Shown: in pieces, positions 21,443 through 33,310 of the stretch | Layout of the letters: each line of letters starts with the position of its first letter | Numbering within the stretch: the first letter of the stretch is position 1 | Assembly: GCF_910594005.1 (NCBI RefSeq) | Contig: NC_057820.1 | Location: 9,615,001-9,679,000, forward strand | Length of the DNA stretch: 64,000 bases | Origin: Cervus elaphus | Taxonomy: Eukaryota; Chordata; Mammalia; Artiodactyla; Cervidae | Direction of reading: 5' to 3' | Notes under the pieces: generated by a model | The model's database searches: none | What the model saw: the letters and a program-made list of their open reading frames with translations, nothing else | Told to the model about the DNA's origin: nothing | Translations under genes and position numbers: made by a program

Positions 21443-21796
21443 GGTTCAGTTCAGTTCAGTTCAGTCACTCAGTCATGTCTGACTCTTTACGATCCCATGG
21501 ATCGCAGCACGCCAGGCCTCCCTGTCCATCACCAACTCTCGGAGTTTACTCAAACTCATGTCCATCGAGTCGGTGATGCCATCCAGCCATCTCATCTTCT
21601 GTCATCCCCTTCTCCTCCTGCCCTCAATCCCTCCCAGCATCAGGGTCTTTTCCAATGAGTCAACCCTTCACATGAGGTGGCCAGAGTACTGGAATTTTAG
21701 TTTCAGCATCAGTCTTTTCAATAAACACCCAGGACTGATCTCCTTTAGGATGGACTGGTTGGATTTCCTTGCAGTCCAAGGGACTCTCAAAAGTCA
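21443..21796 (-). mobile_element. BovB LINE 3' end
   Basis: It begins with a fourfold 'gttca' tail motif and extends about 350 bases into the C-terminal coding part ('gtccaagggactctcaaaag'). The reading frame is interrupted. Confidence 0.95.
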
Positions 21797-21810
21797 AAAA
21801 ATGTTAAAAT

Positions 21811-21910
21811 GATAGTCTTTACAATATTGTAATTAGCATCCAACTAATAAAAATAAATGGAAAAAAAAAAAAAAGCCAGCTTGAAAAAAAAAAAAAAAAA
21901 GGATAGTCTT
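21811..21910 (+). mobile_element. Very short L1 3' end with poly(A) and target-site duplication
   Basis: Only about 45 bases of ruminant L1 3' end ('attgtaattagcatccaact', 'aataaaaataaatgg') are followed by two A-rich runs separated by 'gccagcttg'. 'gatagtctt' flanks it at 21811-21819 and 21902-21910, so nearly the whole inserted cDNA was tail. Confidence 0.85.
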
Positions 21911-23067
21911 CTTCCCTGAGACTTAGTTTCCATTCTGTGACCAAGTCTAGTGGGTACACTGATGAACCACGCAGATACTTCCTTCCAGAATGAGGCACTC
22001 ATTTAACCAGTTGCTGGGTGGTTCACAGTCATAGCTGAACTGATTTCTAAGAATTAGCCTCAGGCAAAAATAGCCACTTCCCCGATGTCACATCTCTTTC
22101 TGCCAGCAGCCTGCTCCAAAAACTGGTCTAAAAGACTGACCCTGTGTCTGAAGATGGGGAAATTCTGAAGGGCCATATCAATATTTGAGTTATTGGAGGG
22201 CTCTAGAATTAGCTGAGGCCTCTGTTTATCTCTGAGAAGGAAGAGGGGCTTGGGTATAACTTCTCTCTCATCTCAGTACTATGCTCTTCATTCCCCCCAC
22301 AGGCCTGGGTCCTGAGAACACTCCCCAGTAAATTCTCTGCACACAGATCTCTAGGTCAGAGTATGTCTCCTAGACAACTCAACCTAAAATAGACAGGTTT
22401 TAAAGAATAGACATCTGCTTTGCTTCTTACATTAAAGTGATCTGATACTAGACTTGGTTGGGGCTACACTGACTATGATTAAGGCCCTCTGATTCTGACC
22501 CTTGCCCATTCCACCACAATCTTTGGATAACTTCAGCCTTGCAAGGTAGCATCACTGGCAACAAAACACAGTTCTTTTCAACTATTCTTGGCAATGTGTC
22601 TCTGTTCCTTATCTTTGGATCTGGTGTCATGGCTTCATTCCAAAATTTGAATCTCCATCTTTGGCCTCTGTCATATAGGGCACCATTTCTGGTGTTCTTG
22701 GCACTTGAATCTTGCATTCTGTACTTGATTTCTGACTGTGTACACATTTCCAGGGACAAATAACTTGTGACGTTATAGCTGAGTTCCCTTCACTTTTGTT
22801 TCCTCCTGAAATTAAAGTGCAATCCCTATATGCAGTTAGAGATTAATTCAGTCATTGTTCGACTGAATATATCCTCATATGTCAGAAAAACTTTACCCTT
22901 TGAGCTCATTCATTACTTCCCAAATTTCATTGCATGGAACTAGAATCTGATCACTTTTTAAAGGTGTTCCTCAAGGCGGGGGCGGGGCGGGGCATAAAAA
23001 ATCATTTAGTAAAGTTGTCTTTCTAAGCTCCATTTTAATGATTTACATTTTTCTTTACATATTAAAT
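21911..23067. other. Unassigned DNA, including a GC-box-like cluster
   Basis: Overlapping frames on both strands at 22448-22763 have no recognisable domain. The GC-rich cluster at 22975-22993 is listed separately. Confidence 0.4.
22975..22993 (+). promoter_or_regulatory. Isolated GC-box / G-quadruplex-like motif next to a TATA-like sequence
   Basis: GGCGGGGGCGGGGCGGGGC has two overlapping Sp1-type GC boxes and four G-runs with one-base spacers. 'gcataaaaaa' follows immediately (22992-23001). It sits alone in AT-rich DNA without a CpG island or downstream exon, so promoter function is only a possibility. Confidence 0.3.
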
Positions 23068-23328
23068 GTGCTCAGTCACCCAGTTGTGTTCCCTGCAACA
23101 CAACTCTCTGTGATATCTCTCTGTGACTCTCGGCAACCCCAAAGATTATAACCTTTCCAGGATCCTCTGTCTATGGAATCTCTTGGGCAAGACTATTGGA
23201 GTGGGTTGTTTGTTTCCTACTCCAGGACATCTCCCCGAGCCAGGGATCAAACACACATCTCCTGCATTGCAGACAATTTCTTGTATCACAAGAGAATTCT
23301 TTATCACTGAGTCACCAGGGAAGCTCTC
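23068..23328 (-). mobile_element. Bov-tA SINE, diverged and slightly expanded
   Basis: Parts of the 3' segment are duplicated ('caactctctgtgata' followed by 'ctctctgtgactc'). The head ends 'tgagtcaccagggaagctc'. It is about 45 bases longer than usual. Confidence 0.85.
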
Positions 23329-23526
23329 ATGATGTCTGCAGTCAAGAAATTATGCTCATCTTCACTTAACCTCTTTCCAAAATCTGGATTGACCACTGGA
23401 TGCTTTTTGGTTTTTGGCTTTTGACAATATCTGGCCATCTTTCACGTGTAGCTTGTCTTGGAACGAGTTTGGGGAACACAAATCCACTTCAAACTCTGAT
23501 CCAGTTTAGGATCCCTTTCTGGGGTG

Positions 23527-23724
23527 GGCTTCCCCAGTGGCTCAGCTGGTAAAGAATCCTCATGCAATGTGGGAGACCTGGGTTAGATCCCTGGGTTGGG
23601 AAGGTTCCCTGGAGAAGAGAAAGGCTACCTACTCCAGTAATCTAGCCTGGAGAATTCCACGAACTGTATAGTCCACGGGGTCGCAAAGAGTCGGACACGA
23701 CTGAGTGACTTTCACTTTCACTCA
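23527..23724 (+). mobile_element. Bov-tA SINE
   Basis: It runs from 'gggcttccccagtggctcag' to 'gactgagtgactttcacttt'. The 3' end keeps three CpGs in 'gtcgcaaagagtcggacacg'. Confidence 0.95.
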
Positions 23725-25628
23725 TTGTATCTGAGGATGATTCTTTAATATGGGAGAGATGTACTGTTAATACATTTGCATTTCACTTGGCTTTTGCTCT
23801 TATTTCAGATATTTAGGAATTCTTCTTTTTTTTTTTTTTTTGCATGCAGGTAGAGAGCATAAAGATGAATAAAAAGGCAGTTACCATACATCATATCTTT
23901 CCTGTGCTTCAGGAGGAACAACTCTAGTTGAAGAGAAGTTAATGAGTAAGGGCCAGGCTAGCCCTCTGGCCTTGTCATGGATGAGTCTCCAAGGAGTAAA
24001 GAACTTGTCTTTCATAAGGAAGGCAATTTCACTGCTAGACTAGTCTAATTCTTATAAATTATCTTCATTATAATTTCTGTACATCTACCCCACGTTGGCC
24101 CTCTGGAGAAACATTAAAAATTATTTGTCATTACTATTATTTTTAATAGTGTATCATCCTCTCAGACAGTTGAAGGCAACTAACTTACCCTGTTTGAGAC
24201 TTCTTGTCTCCCTACTAAACATAAATTATTTTAATATTCCACAGTCGTCATGTTTCACAGAATCCTTTTAAAATGTCTTACTCATATAAAAATATACCAG
24301 TTGGCCCTGAGATTCATATTTCCAACTAGATATCATATTTCTGTAATAGCAATCAGCTGTTTGACAGTCACTTGAAGGTGCACTAAAATAAAACAGTATT
24401 TGCTTCCTTGTTTCAGAGGAATGATTGAATTTTGTGTTTTCTTCCTAAGGTTTTCCTTTAAATAAAAGACTAGATGAGAAAATAGATGTGGTTCCTATTT
24501 TCAGTTTTGAGTATGATTAAAAGGCCTCCTGTGCTGTGATAGTTGCATTCTTTGTGATCTACACACCAGCTGGCATATGTGTCATTTAAGAAATGGGGAC
24601 CAGAGGATTGGGGATTGCTAAATAATATTAGGTCCTCCCTGGGAAATGAAAAGTCAACACCTATTTTGCTTTACTTTTCCAACTTACAGAATTACCATAG
24701 TTCTTGCCAATATTTGACATTTTAAACTTCAAACAAATTACCCATAGGCACAAAGCCACTTCACACAGATTTTCTTATTTAAGCAAAATGTCATTGAGAG
24801 GAAATTGCACTACTGAAAATCACTGCTTTTTCAAATGACTGAATGTGTGCAAGGTCCTCTATTGGGAATGGGTATAGTTTGATAAGGAAAAGCTGTGAAT
24901 ATGATTTATCAGTGTATATAAATGAATTCTATCAAATCATGTTTTCTATAAATATCAAAATATGGGAATAAGAAGCCAAATCAGAGGATAATTGAGAAGC
25001 ATTAGACTAATTAACAGAACAAGATAATGAGATCCTGTTAATTATATTATTGATTTTCCTCTCAAGTCAGTGTTCATTTCCCTTTTCTTATAGAGAAAAT
25101 TAAATGTAGGTTGTGGAGTTTAAATCTAACTCCCCATCCTATGCCTAATGTAGCCTGTAACTATTCTGCTTGTTAACTGAATGTTCGACAACTCTTATTG
25201 ATTCCATTCAATGTTGTTTGGGATAGAAGAAGAAAATGAGAGAGAAAATGAACTGATGTTTTTATGATTACCTCTCTGCTGAAAGGGCTGAGTAGTGTTC
25301 AAACTGATATCAGTCACTGTGACCTACCCGTTATCTGATCAAGTGGAGGTGAGGGGGAAATGGGCAATTCTCTTTCTACCTTAAGCTCACACATTAGGTT
25401 TGGTGGAAAGCTCATGTTTGTTAAAATGTTAGCTCTGTTGGATATTTCACAGATGCACTTGACACTTGAAATCTCAATAACTTATTCAGATCTCCAAAAC
25501 TTTTAAATAGTCAAATTAGACTTAAGAATCCTGGCATTGGCAGTTAGGAGAGTTGAAGATGTGAGCAGTAAATTTCTGAGACAATTTTGGCTGCTTGTTT
25601 TCACACGAAAAACAGATTTCAAGCAATT
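23725..25628. other. 1.9 kb AT-rich stretch without a recognised element
   Basis: Poly(T) lies at 23824-23841. No coding exon is recognised. Like 17.8-19.5 kb, this is repeat-poor by the standard of the window. Confidence 0.4.
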
Positions 25629-25630
25629 AA

Positions 25631-25683
<53 letters not shown>

Positions 25684-25684
25684 A
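25629..25684. repeat. Compound microsatellite (TA)n(CA)n(TA)n
   Basis: About 10 AT units, about 10 CA units, then about 7 AT units. The TA arms on either side of the CA tract can pair with each other. Confidence 0.97.
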
Positions 25685-26204
25685 TGAGGAAAAATGTAAA
25701 GGAAAAATGATAGTCATAGTTTAAAAATATTTCATAGACTTCCGACATTTAAAATGAAATCTCTAACAAATGAAGAGACAACCTCATCACACATAAGTTC
25801 ATTGCGAAACATTTTCAAACATTTGCCAAAATATTTATTTCCCATAAGAAATGTAAATAATTACATATTTCTAACAGTAATAGGTCAATATGATATTTAA
25901 TAGTCATTGATATCTTCTGCCTCTTCACCACAGTCTTAATTTGAAACTGTGAAAGAATTAAAAAAAAATTGGCTTTGATTGATGTTATTTATTTTGAGTT
26001 TCAGTTTCTCCATATGTTAAGAATTCAACAACAAAATGAACAAAAGGAAAATCTAGCAAACTAAAATCCAAATGAAGCCAACAAAACAAGAAAAACACTG
26101 AACAACGGCTTCCAAATGTCTGCACATACTGCTTTACACTTTGTGTCCAGCAATGAAACTAGTAGAGGTTGAGATTTTTAATTTAACTTATTTAATTAAC
26201 TCAC

Positions 26205-26425
26205 ATAAAGAGCCTATACTGGGCCAACCACTGATTTAAATTACTTACATGTGTTGAGTTATATTTATTGCTTAAGATAACTTCAAGAGCTAGCTAATGT
26301 TATTATTCTCATTTTCTGAAGAAAACTGATTCACAAAGAACTTAAATGTCAGATGCGAGTTCACCCAGCTTGTAGATATTAAAGCTGGCCTTCACCCTGG
26401 CTATTAGGCTCTGGACATTCTTTTT
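26205..26425 (+). mobile_element. MIR SINE
   Basis: 'gttattattctcattttctg', 'actgattcacaaagaactta' and 'cacccagcttgtagatatta' follow MIR order. Confidence 0.7.
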
Positions 26426-26984
26426 CTTTTTCCCACTTTTGTGCTGTGTGGTTTCACATAAAATATTGCTCAAATATCACCCTTCTATTCTCCTCTTACT
26501 GCTTACTAGAAAACTAATTTAAGTTAATTTTAAAATTTCCTGTTCAGAACCTGGTACATAGAAGTAGTGAAGGGTAGATTCACTTTAAATATGGTGGGCT
26601 TCCACTTACAAGTTTGAGGTTCAGAACCCCCAGTGAAGACAGTTAAGCAAACCTCATAATGCTGTAATTAAAATGTTAGCAGATAACTGCCTATGTAATT
26701 ATTCCTAGTCCTTTTACTATCAGAGGAGAAGATAAAAGCAGTACAACTCAATATCAAATATTACTCAATTACTGAGATACACTTAAGGTTAGGGCATCTG
26801 TTTTATAATAACTCAGGTGTTTTCATTTTGTCTGAGGACAGACAGCATGCTAATTCCAGGCACAGGAAGCACTTGGGGAAGCAGGATTGTTGTCACTGGT
26901 AACTATCACTTATCAGGTGTGTGTTCATCTCACTCTCAATGATAGCTTCTAAAATTGTTGTTCTTTGTCCTGGAAAACCTCCTT

Positions 26985-27186
26985 CAGCTTTCCTAGTGAT
27001 TCAGATGGTAAAGAATCTGCCTGCAATACAGGTGATCCGGGTTCAGTCTCTGTGTCAGGCAGATCCCCTGGAGAAGGGAATGGCAACTCACTCCAGTCTT
27101 CTTGACTGGGAAATCCCTTGGACAGAGGAGCCTACAGTCCATGGGGTCACAAATAGACATGACTAAGCGACCAACAGTTTAACTTT
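26985..27186 (+). mobile_element. Bov-tA SINE
   Basis: It has head 'ctttcctagtgattcagatg' and body 'gcaactcactccagtcttct'. About 12 bases of the usual 'ggcgggct' region are deleted near 27130. Confidence 0.92.
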
Positions 27187-27312
27187 CACCTCCTATAGCG
27201 GGATGTGGGTGAGAGCAGGTTGTTCTTTCTACAAATTGGCAAGTAGAGGTGATGAAGTCTCCCATCTTCTTTCTTTCATTTGTACATCCCTTTTCAGCCA
27301 TGGGGCATCCTT

Positions 27313-27670
27313 GCTGTTGTTTTTCAGTCATTTAGTCATGTCTGACTCTCTGCAGTCTCATGGACTGTGAGACGCCAGGCTTCCCTGTCCTTCACTATCC
27401 CCTGAAGCTTGCTCAAACTCATGTCCATTGAGTTGGTGATGCCATCTAACCATCTCATCCAATGTCATCCCCTTCTCCTCCAGCCCTCAATCTTTCCCAG
27501 CATCAGAGTCTTTTTCAGTGAGTCGGCCTTTTGCATAAGGTGGCCAAAGCATTGGAGCTTCAGCTTCAGCATCAGTCCTTCCAATGAATAGTCCGGGTTG
27601 ATTTCCTTTAGGATTGACTGGTTCGATCTCTTTGCAGTCCAAGGGACTCTCAGGAGTCTTCTCCAGCACT
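27313..27670 (-). mobile_element. BovB LINE 3' end
   Basis: It runs from 'ttcagtcatttagtcatgtc' to 'aggagtcttctccagcact'. It covers the untranslated tail and the last ~90 codons of the element's protein in antisense. Confidence 0.93.
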
Positions 27671-27730
27671 CCTGTGGTGCACCTTTCTTTCTAGTAGCCT
27701 AGAGCCTAGACTCCCATTAGTTCCCTTCCA

Positions 27731-28036
27731 CTGCTCTTACAGCTCAGTTGGTAAACAATCTACCTACAATACAGGAGACCCTGGTTTGACTCCTGGGTGG
27801 GGGAGATTTGCTAGGGAAGGGATAGGCTACCCACTGCAGTATTCTTGGGCTTCTGTTGTGGCTCAACTGGTAAAGAATCCATGTGCAATGCGAGAGACCT
27901 GGGTTCGATCCCTGGGTCGAGAAGATACCCTGGAGAAGGGAAAGGCTAACCACTCCAGTATTTTGGCCTGGAGAATTTCATAGACTGTAGAGTCCATGAG
28001 GTCGCAAAGAGTTGGACATGACTGAGTGACTTTCAC
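27731..28036 (+). mobile_element. Dimeric Bov-tA SINE with an intact pol III B box
   Basis: The first head starts at 27731 and the second at 27847 ('gggcttctgttgtggctcaa'), with the same junction as the dimer at 3.9 kb. The second head keeps GGTTCGATCC at 27902-27911, the B-box core of a tRNA-type internal promoter, and an A-box-like TGGCTCAACTGG. Most copies in the window have lost the CpG of the B box. Confidence 0.92.
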
Positions 28037-28109
28037 TCACTGGTCTGACACTTAGCATTTCACCATTCATGCCTTATTGACATTAATTATTTCAGAGTTT
28101 TCTATATTG

Positions 28110-28198
28110 GTTTATTTTTTAAATTTATTTTTAACTGGAGGATAATTGCTTTACAGTATTGTGTTGGTTTCTGCCATACAACAATGTGAATCAGCCTT
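28110..28198 (-). mobile_element. L1 3'-end fragment, left part, split by BovB
   Basis: 'taactggaggataattgctt' and 'ttggtttctgccatacaaca' are antisense L1. The continuation lies at 29015-29258. Confidence 0.85.
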
Positions 28199-29014
28199 CA
28201 GTTCAGTTCAGTCACTCAGTTGTGTCCAACTCTTTGCTATCCCATGGACTGCAGCTTGTCAGGATTAGCTGTTCATCACCAACTCCCAGACCTTGCTCAA
28301 ACTCATGTCCGTCGAGACGGTGATACCATCGAACCATCTCATTCTCTGTCATCCCCTTCTCCACCTGCCTTCAATCTTTCCCAGCATCAGGGTCTTTTCC
28401 AGTGAGTCAGCTCTTCGCATCAGGTGACCAAAGTACTGGAGTTTCAACTTCAGCACCAGTGCTTCCAATGAATATTCAGGACTGATTGCATTTAGGACTG
28501 GTTGGATCTCCTTGCAGTCCAAGGGACTCTCAAGAGTATTCTCCAACACCACAGTTCAAAAGCATCAGCTGTTCAGTGCTCAGCTTTCTTTGTAGCCCAA
28601 CTCTCACATCCATACAGGACTACTGCAAAAACCATAGCTTTGATTAGACAGACCTTTGTTAGCAAAGTAATGCCTCTGCTTTTTAATATGCTATCTAGGT
28701 TGGTCATAATTTTTCTTTGAAGGAGCAAGTGTCTTTTAATTTCATGGCTGCAGTCACCATCTGCAGTGATTTTGGAGCCCCCAAAATAAAGTCTGTCACT
28801 GTTTCCACTGTTTCCCCATCTATCTGCCATAAAGTGATGGGACTAGATGCCATGATCTTAGTTTTCTGAATGTTGAGCTTTAAGCCAACTTTTTCACTCT
28901 CCTCTTTCACTTTCATCAAGAGGCCCTTTAGCTCTTCTTCACTTTCTGCCATAAGGGTGGTGTCATCTGCATATCTGAGGTCATTGATATTTCTCCCAGC
29001 AATCTTGATTCCAG
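28199..29014 (-). mobile_element. 5'-truncated BovB LINE inserted in an L1
   Basis: It starts with 'cagttcagtcactcag' (the tail) and ends within the reverse-transcriptase domain at 'gcaatcttgattccag'. Upstream and downstream L1 sequence is continuous across it. 'agcctt' precedes it and follows it (28193-28198, 29017-29022), probably the remains of its target duplication. Confidence 0.93.
28220..29010 (-). pseudogene. BovB reverse-transcriptase fragment with intact YADD motif
   Basis: BovB encodes one large protein with an endonuclease and a reverse transcriptase that copies its own RNA at nicked chromosomal DNA. This copy keeps only the end of that protein. Near 28960-28990 it reads 'DLRYADDTTLMAESEEEL', which carries the catalytic aspartate pair of motif C. 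The thumb-like region and the C-terminal 'LMLKLKLQYFGHLMRRADS' follow. The fingers, motif A and the endonuclease are absent. Frame changes split the remainder into at least three frames (28704-29144, 28573-28830, 28349-28552). It is a dead fragment. Confidence 0.9.
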
Positions 29015-29258
29015 TGAGCCTTAAGTATACATATATCCTCTCCCTCTTGAACCTGCCCTGTCCTCTACCCAGCCCTCTAGGTTTTTTGCAGAGCATGGGG
29101 CTGACTGAACTCTCTGTGTGACACAGCAGGTTCCCACTAGGCATCCGCTTTACATGTGGTGATGTATATGTTTCAATGCTACTCTCTCAATTTGTCCCAC
29201 CTTCTTCTTCCCCTGCTGTATCCACCAGCCTATTCTCTATGTTTGCATCTCTAATTTA
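29015..29258 (-). mobile_element. L1 3' region, right part, resuming after BovB
   Basis: It resumes with 'taagtatacatatatcctc' and continues with 'acacagcaggttcccactag' and 'caatgctactctctcaattt', the next part of the antisense L1. Confidence 0.8.
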
Positions 29259-30784
29259 AATTTAATTAAATAACCTCAGTGAGATTATGTGATTACAACC
29301 TAAAGAATTAATACTTTTATCATGATTCTGGTAATAAGTAGCTAAAAATATTTTAAAAATGGGGAATGATCTTGTATTTTACCAAATGACTAATTTCAGT
29401 GTTTTCTTAGGATTTCTGTCACTAAGTTGTTTTGGATGGTACCCCAATCCTTTAAAAATCTTCAAAAAATGTTTTCTATAAACTTGCATAGTGTTAATTA
29501 TAGGTAATTCTAGGTTTACTATTCTAGGAATTGTTTAAAGTCATAGATAGTTTTCAAATTTAGTGACAGAAAGATTATATGCATAACAATTAGGGATCAA
29601 CAAAATTAAGTCTCAAAAATATAACTAAAGTTTCCTTTGCCTAATTATGACATAGATATCTAATATAATATTAAACAAGTATAACATTTTAGATTTTTTA
29701 TTAAATACAACGTTGGAAAAATGCATGTTGAAAATTGAAATATTTATTTTGCATTTTTTTCTTAAATAGTTAATTTCTCCTTTGATTTGAAACTACAAGT
29801 GTGACATGTTTTCTTTCACATCTATGTCAATGTTAGTTCTCATATTTTTTATTGAGATGTTCCATACAAAATTCAGTGTTGAATTATTTATCTGAGAATG
29901 ACATATATCTACTTATTTGTGTAATGGAAAAATGCTTCTCACATATAAATGTTTCTGAATATAGAGCCTATGTAAAGTACTAGATCAAATGTTTATTTAC
30001 TAGTTAGGGTAAAAATTTCAGATATATTTAAGGTTTGTGGTACCTCAGATGGTCATATTGTTTTGTTTATTCCTGACCACCTTATACTGCAGTTAAATAC
30101 ATTTTTTGGAACTCTTCATCCTTTGATCATCATTACCTGGCAAAAGCAAATGGTAAGATTAGTTCATTTTCATAAAACTGAAATTCAAAGAACATTTTTG
30201 GAAACCAATGCTCAGTTTCTCAGTTTTGAGTACACACTCAGGTTACTAGTTTGACATTTGGAAATGATTTAAGCACACAAAATTTTGCAATGATAAACTT
30301 TCTCTGGTGAATTTCATTCTGGTGAACTCATTGAACTAGCAAAACAGTAAGAAGTGCACATATTTAACTATTTCCAAATTTCCTTGAAGATAAATATTGA
30401 AAAAGTTTGTATGGTTCTACTGTCAAACAGAAAAATGCCTAATATTGTGGATGTGATTTTCATCAGCGAGGTAAAGGTAGAAATTTTCCAGACTTGATAT
30501 GAGCAAGTAATTTTCTTTCAAAAGATGAAAACTTTCCCCAACACCTTCCATTACTTAGTTGCTCAGCTATAAGGTGTATGACAGATGAAATATATATCCA
30601 ATTCATCAAGCAAACCTGTAGCTGTCTATGGCTAAGACCATGGGAATGTTTCTAATTCACAGTATTCATTTTTGCGTGCCTGACACGGACCACATGAAAT
30701 CCATCAGCACAGGTGATTTTTGGTAAATGATGCAATAGATAGATTTAACTTTGGAATCTTCTCAAAATTGTCAAACATGATCTG
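29259..30784. other. 1.5 kb AT-rich stretch without a recognised element
   Basis: Very AT-rich, with no tandem structure and no repeat family I can name. Stop codons are dense in every frame. Confidence 0.45.
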
Positions 30785-30888
30785 TCTGTTCTCCAGGAGA
30801 TCTTCCCAAGCAAGGGATTAAACCCAAATCTCCATGTCTCCTTCGCTGCAGGTGGATTCCTTACTGCTGAGCCATGGGGGAAGCCCAG
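30785..30888 (-). mobile_element. Bov-tA head fragment
   Basis: Only the tRNA-like half remains: 'ctccaggagatcttcccaag' to 'gagccatgggggaagccc'. The 3' half is missing, the reverse of the usual 5' truncation, which points to later deletion and not incomplete reverse transcription. Confidence 0.88.
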
Positions 30889-31885
30889 TGAGTACAAAGA
30901 TATCATCAACCATCGGACTCCGAACCAATTCAGACTTGTCTATCTTTAAGTTTGCAGTTTCTAAGAAGAAACCATTTTAGATATGTATTAACACTTATTG
31001 TGGGCACCATGTAGGTGAGTCTCCAGGTCATATATTCATTTCCCTTAGTAAAAACTTTAATGCTCTGTGGATTTTCTCATTTCTTCAACATGCTGAAAAA
31101 TTGCATTTATGAATGGATTTTTATATTTCCAAATGCTTGTTTCAGTTTAGGACGTTTAATTTCTGCTGCACTTAGAAGGAAATTTTATAAACTTACTTTC
31201 AGTAAATAAGTTTAAAACTCAGGTCATCTATTCACCTGTATTTCACAGCAGCACTGCTTAATCTATTGTTATTCAAAAATAACACTGGCTAAAATTGTAG
31301 TCTTTTATTTAGGTTATTAAGTTGTTTCTGATGCAACTACTGCATGAACCAGTCATATACTTAATATGTTTTGCTTTATAAGTGACACTTTGATTTGTAT
31401 ACATTGACATAGAGACATTTTGCTTGCATATAAGTATGTAGAAACTATTTTCATCCCCAGAGGAGAAATATTGCTTTCCACATTTTACTTGAAAACATGA
31501 GGCTTTCTTCATCCATCTTTAATTTTCCCTCTTTAGATATGGATACAGGTGAGAAAAGTTACTTTCCTCTTAAATTTTCAGTAAGAATAGAGATAGTATA
31601 ACGTTGAATTACAGCTGACATAGTGCTCAGTGCTTGAAATACAAAAGAGGATAGTGAGGACTGTGACATGGAAGGGAAACAATGTTGACTCCAGGAGATC
31701 GCTGTCACTTCACAAGTATTCTGAACTGTTAAGAGAAGAGAGCAAGCCTAACTCTTACATAAAATCTCTAACTTATGAGGGTTGAAAATTAATCAATTAA
31801 TTTTAGCTTTGTGTTTGTAAAACAAAATACCTGCTTGATAACTAGACTGTGACTTCCATTGTTAATAAATCATGAGCCACATCTG
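30889..31885. other. No recognised element
   Basis: AT-rich DNA. Frames at 31015-31209 and 31309-31512 show no domain. Confidence 0.4.
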
Positions 31886-32072
31886 ATGCTGTAAAACACT
31901 GAAGGCAAAAGGAGAAGGGAGTGTCAGAGGATGAGATGGCTAGATAACATCACTGACTCAATGGACATGAATTCGAGAAACTCCAGGAGGCACTGAAGGA
32001 TAGAGGAGCCTGATATGCTGCAGTCCCTGGGGTCGCAAAGAGTCAGATATGACGTAGTGACTGAACAACGCC
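31886..32072 (+). mobile_element. Bov-A2 / BovB 3'-end copy
   Basis: 'gtcagaggatgagatggcta' to 'gtagtgactgaacaac'. The usual 'gttggtgatgg' is replaced by 'aggcactgaagg', a local deletion. Confidence 0.9.
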
Positions 32073-32371
32073 ATGGGGCACATCAAACTTATCGTTTAGC
32101 ATCAAATATTATGATTGAGTACAAATGATCAATGACTCATTTAATGAAGAATTATTTTAGGGTATATGTAAGTGCTTGAATAAAAAGAAATGATGGTACA
32201 TTTTTTAGCCCAAATTGGTTTTTTCAGGTAGAGTTTCAATTTAAGATGTCTGGACTATGCAAATTATAAAGTTTTGAACTTTGAAGAAAGACTAGGCAAA
32301 CAAAATGTGTAAAACACATATTTCATGGGTTGAGGCTACTTTGATTGGCTTTAACACCTGAAGATTGATTT

Positions 32372-32580
32372 TGTTGTTGCTTAGTCACTAAGTTGTGTTT
32401 GACTCTTTGTGACTCCATGGATTGTAACACATCAGGCTTCTCTGTCCATAGGATTTCCCAGACAAGAATGCTGGAGTGGGTTGCCATTTCCTCTTCCAGC
32501 GGATCTTCTCAACCCAGGAATCAAACCTGCATCTCCTGCATTGGCAGGCAAATTCTTTACCACTGAGCTACCAGGGAATT
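32372..32580 (-). mobile_element. Bov-tA SINE
   Basis: It runs from 'gttgttgcttagtcactaag' to 'accactgagctaccagggaa', full length with CpGs lost. Confidence 0.94.
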
Positions 32581-33078
32581 GCTGACCATCATTTTCAAAA
32601 CATCCTTGACTGTGATTGGAATTGAGGTTGTTGAGAGTGTTGCATGAGAAACCCATTCCAAACTCAGTAATTTTATAATGTACCCCAGAAGCTGCTGTGG
32701 GACTTTATTGAGTTACCCCATTTGTTTACCTATTACCAAGTTCTTGGTGTACATGAGCTATATGCATGACACACACACTACTCATCTTGTGGGGATATAG
32801 GGACTGAAGTTATATTGTAATAGAGAACAGTGATGTACACATACATGATGTATAGTAAAGCAACATATTGGTTCTATAATGTGAAATACATGTGATCCTT
32901 GGAAGGGATAATGCCAAGAAAAAAGGGGTACCAAGTGAAAAAATGATAATATATATAGTCTTTGAAAGTTCTCCATATCTTTATCTGGAAGCCAGAACTT
33001 TGATTGACTTAACTCATATTTGTCGAAAATGTAACTTAAATGGTTCTTCTTAACTCACAATAAAGTATTTAATTCTTT
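32581..33078. other. No recognised element
   Basis: AT-rich unassigned DNA. Confidence 0.4.
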
Positions 33079-33310
33079 CCTCTCCAAAACTTGCTTCCCT
33101 GTTGCTTCAGACAGTAAAGAGTCTGTCTGCAGTGTGGGAGACCCGGGTTTGATCCCTGGGTCTGGAATATCTCTTGGAAAAGGAAAAGGCATCCCACTCC
33201 AGTATTCTTGCCTGGAGAATTTCATGGACAGAAAAGTCTTGTGAGCTACAGTCCATGGGATTGCAAAGAATCAGACACGGCTGAGGGACTAACAATACCT
33301 CTCCAAAACT
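33079..33310 (+). mobile_element. Bov-tA SINE with perfect 13-bp target-site duplication
   Basis: The element occupies 33092-33297 ('tgcttccctgttgcttcaga' to 'ctgagggactaacaata'). 'cctctccaaaact' is repeated exactly at 33079-33091 and 33298-33310. Confidence 0.96.

Noticed and set aside
22448..22763. Overlapping frames on both strands, possibly an exon
   Set aside because: No domain and no convincing splice signals or codon bias; kept as unassigned DNA.
27731..28036. tRNA gene
   Set aside because: The A/B-box sequences belong to SINE heads. The sequences do not fold into a complete tRNA and are followed by the SINE body.
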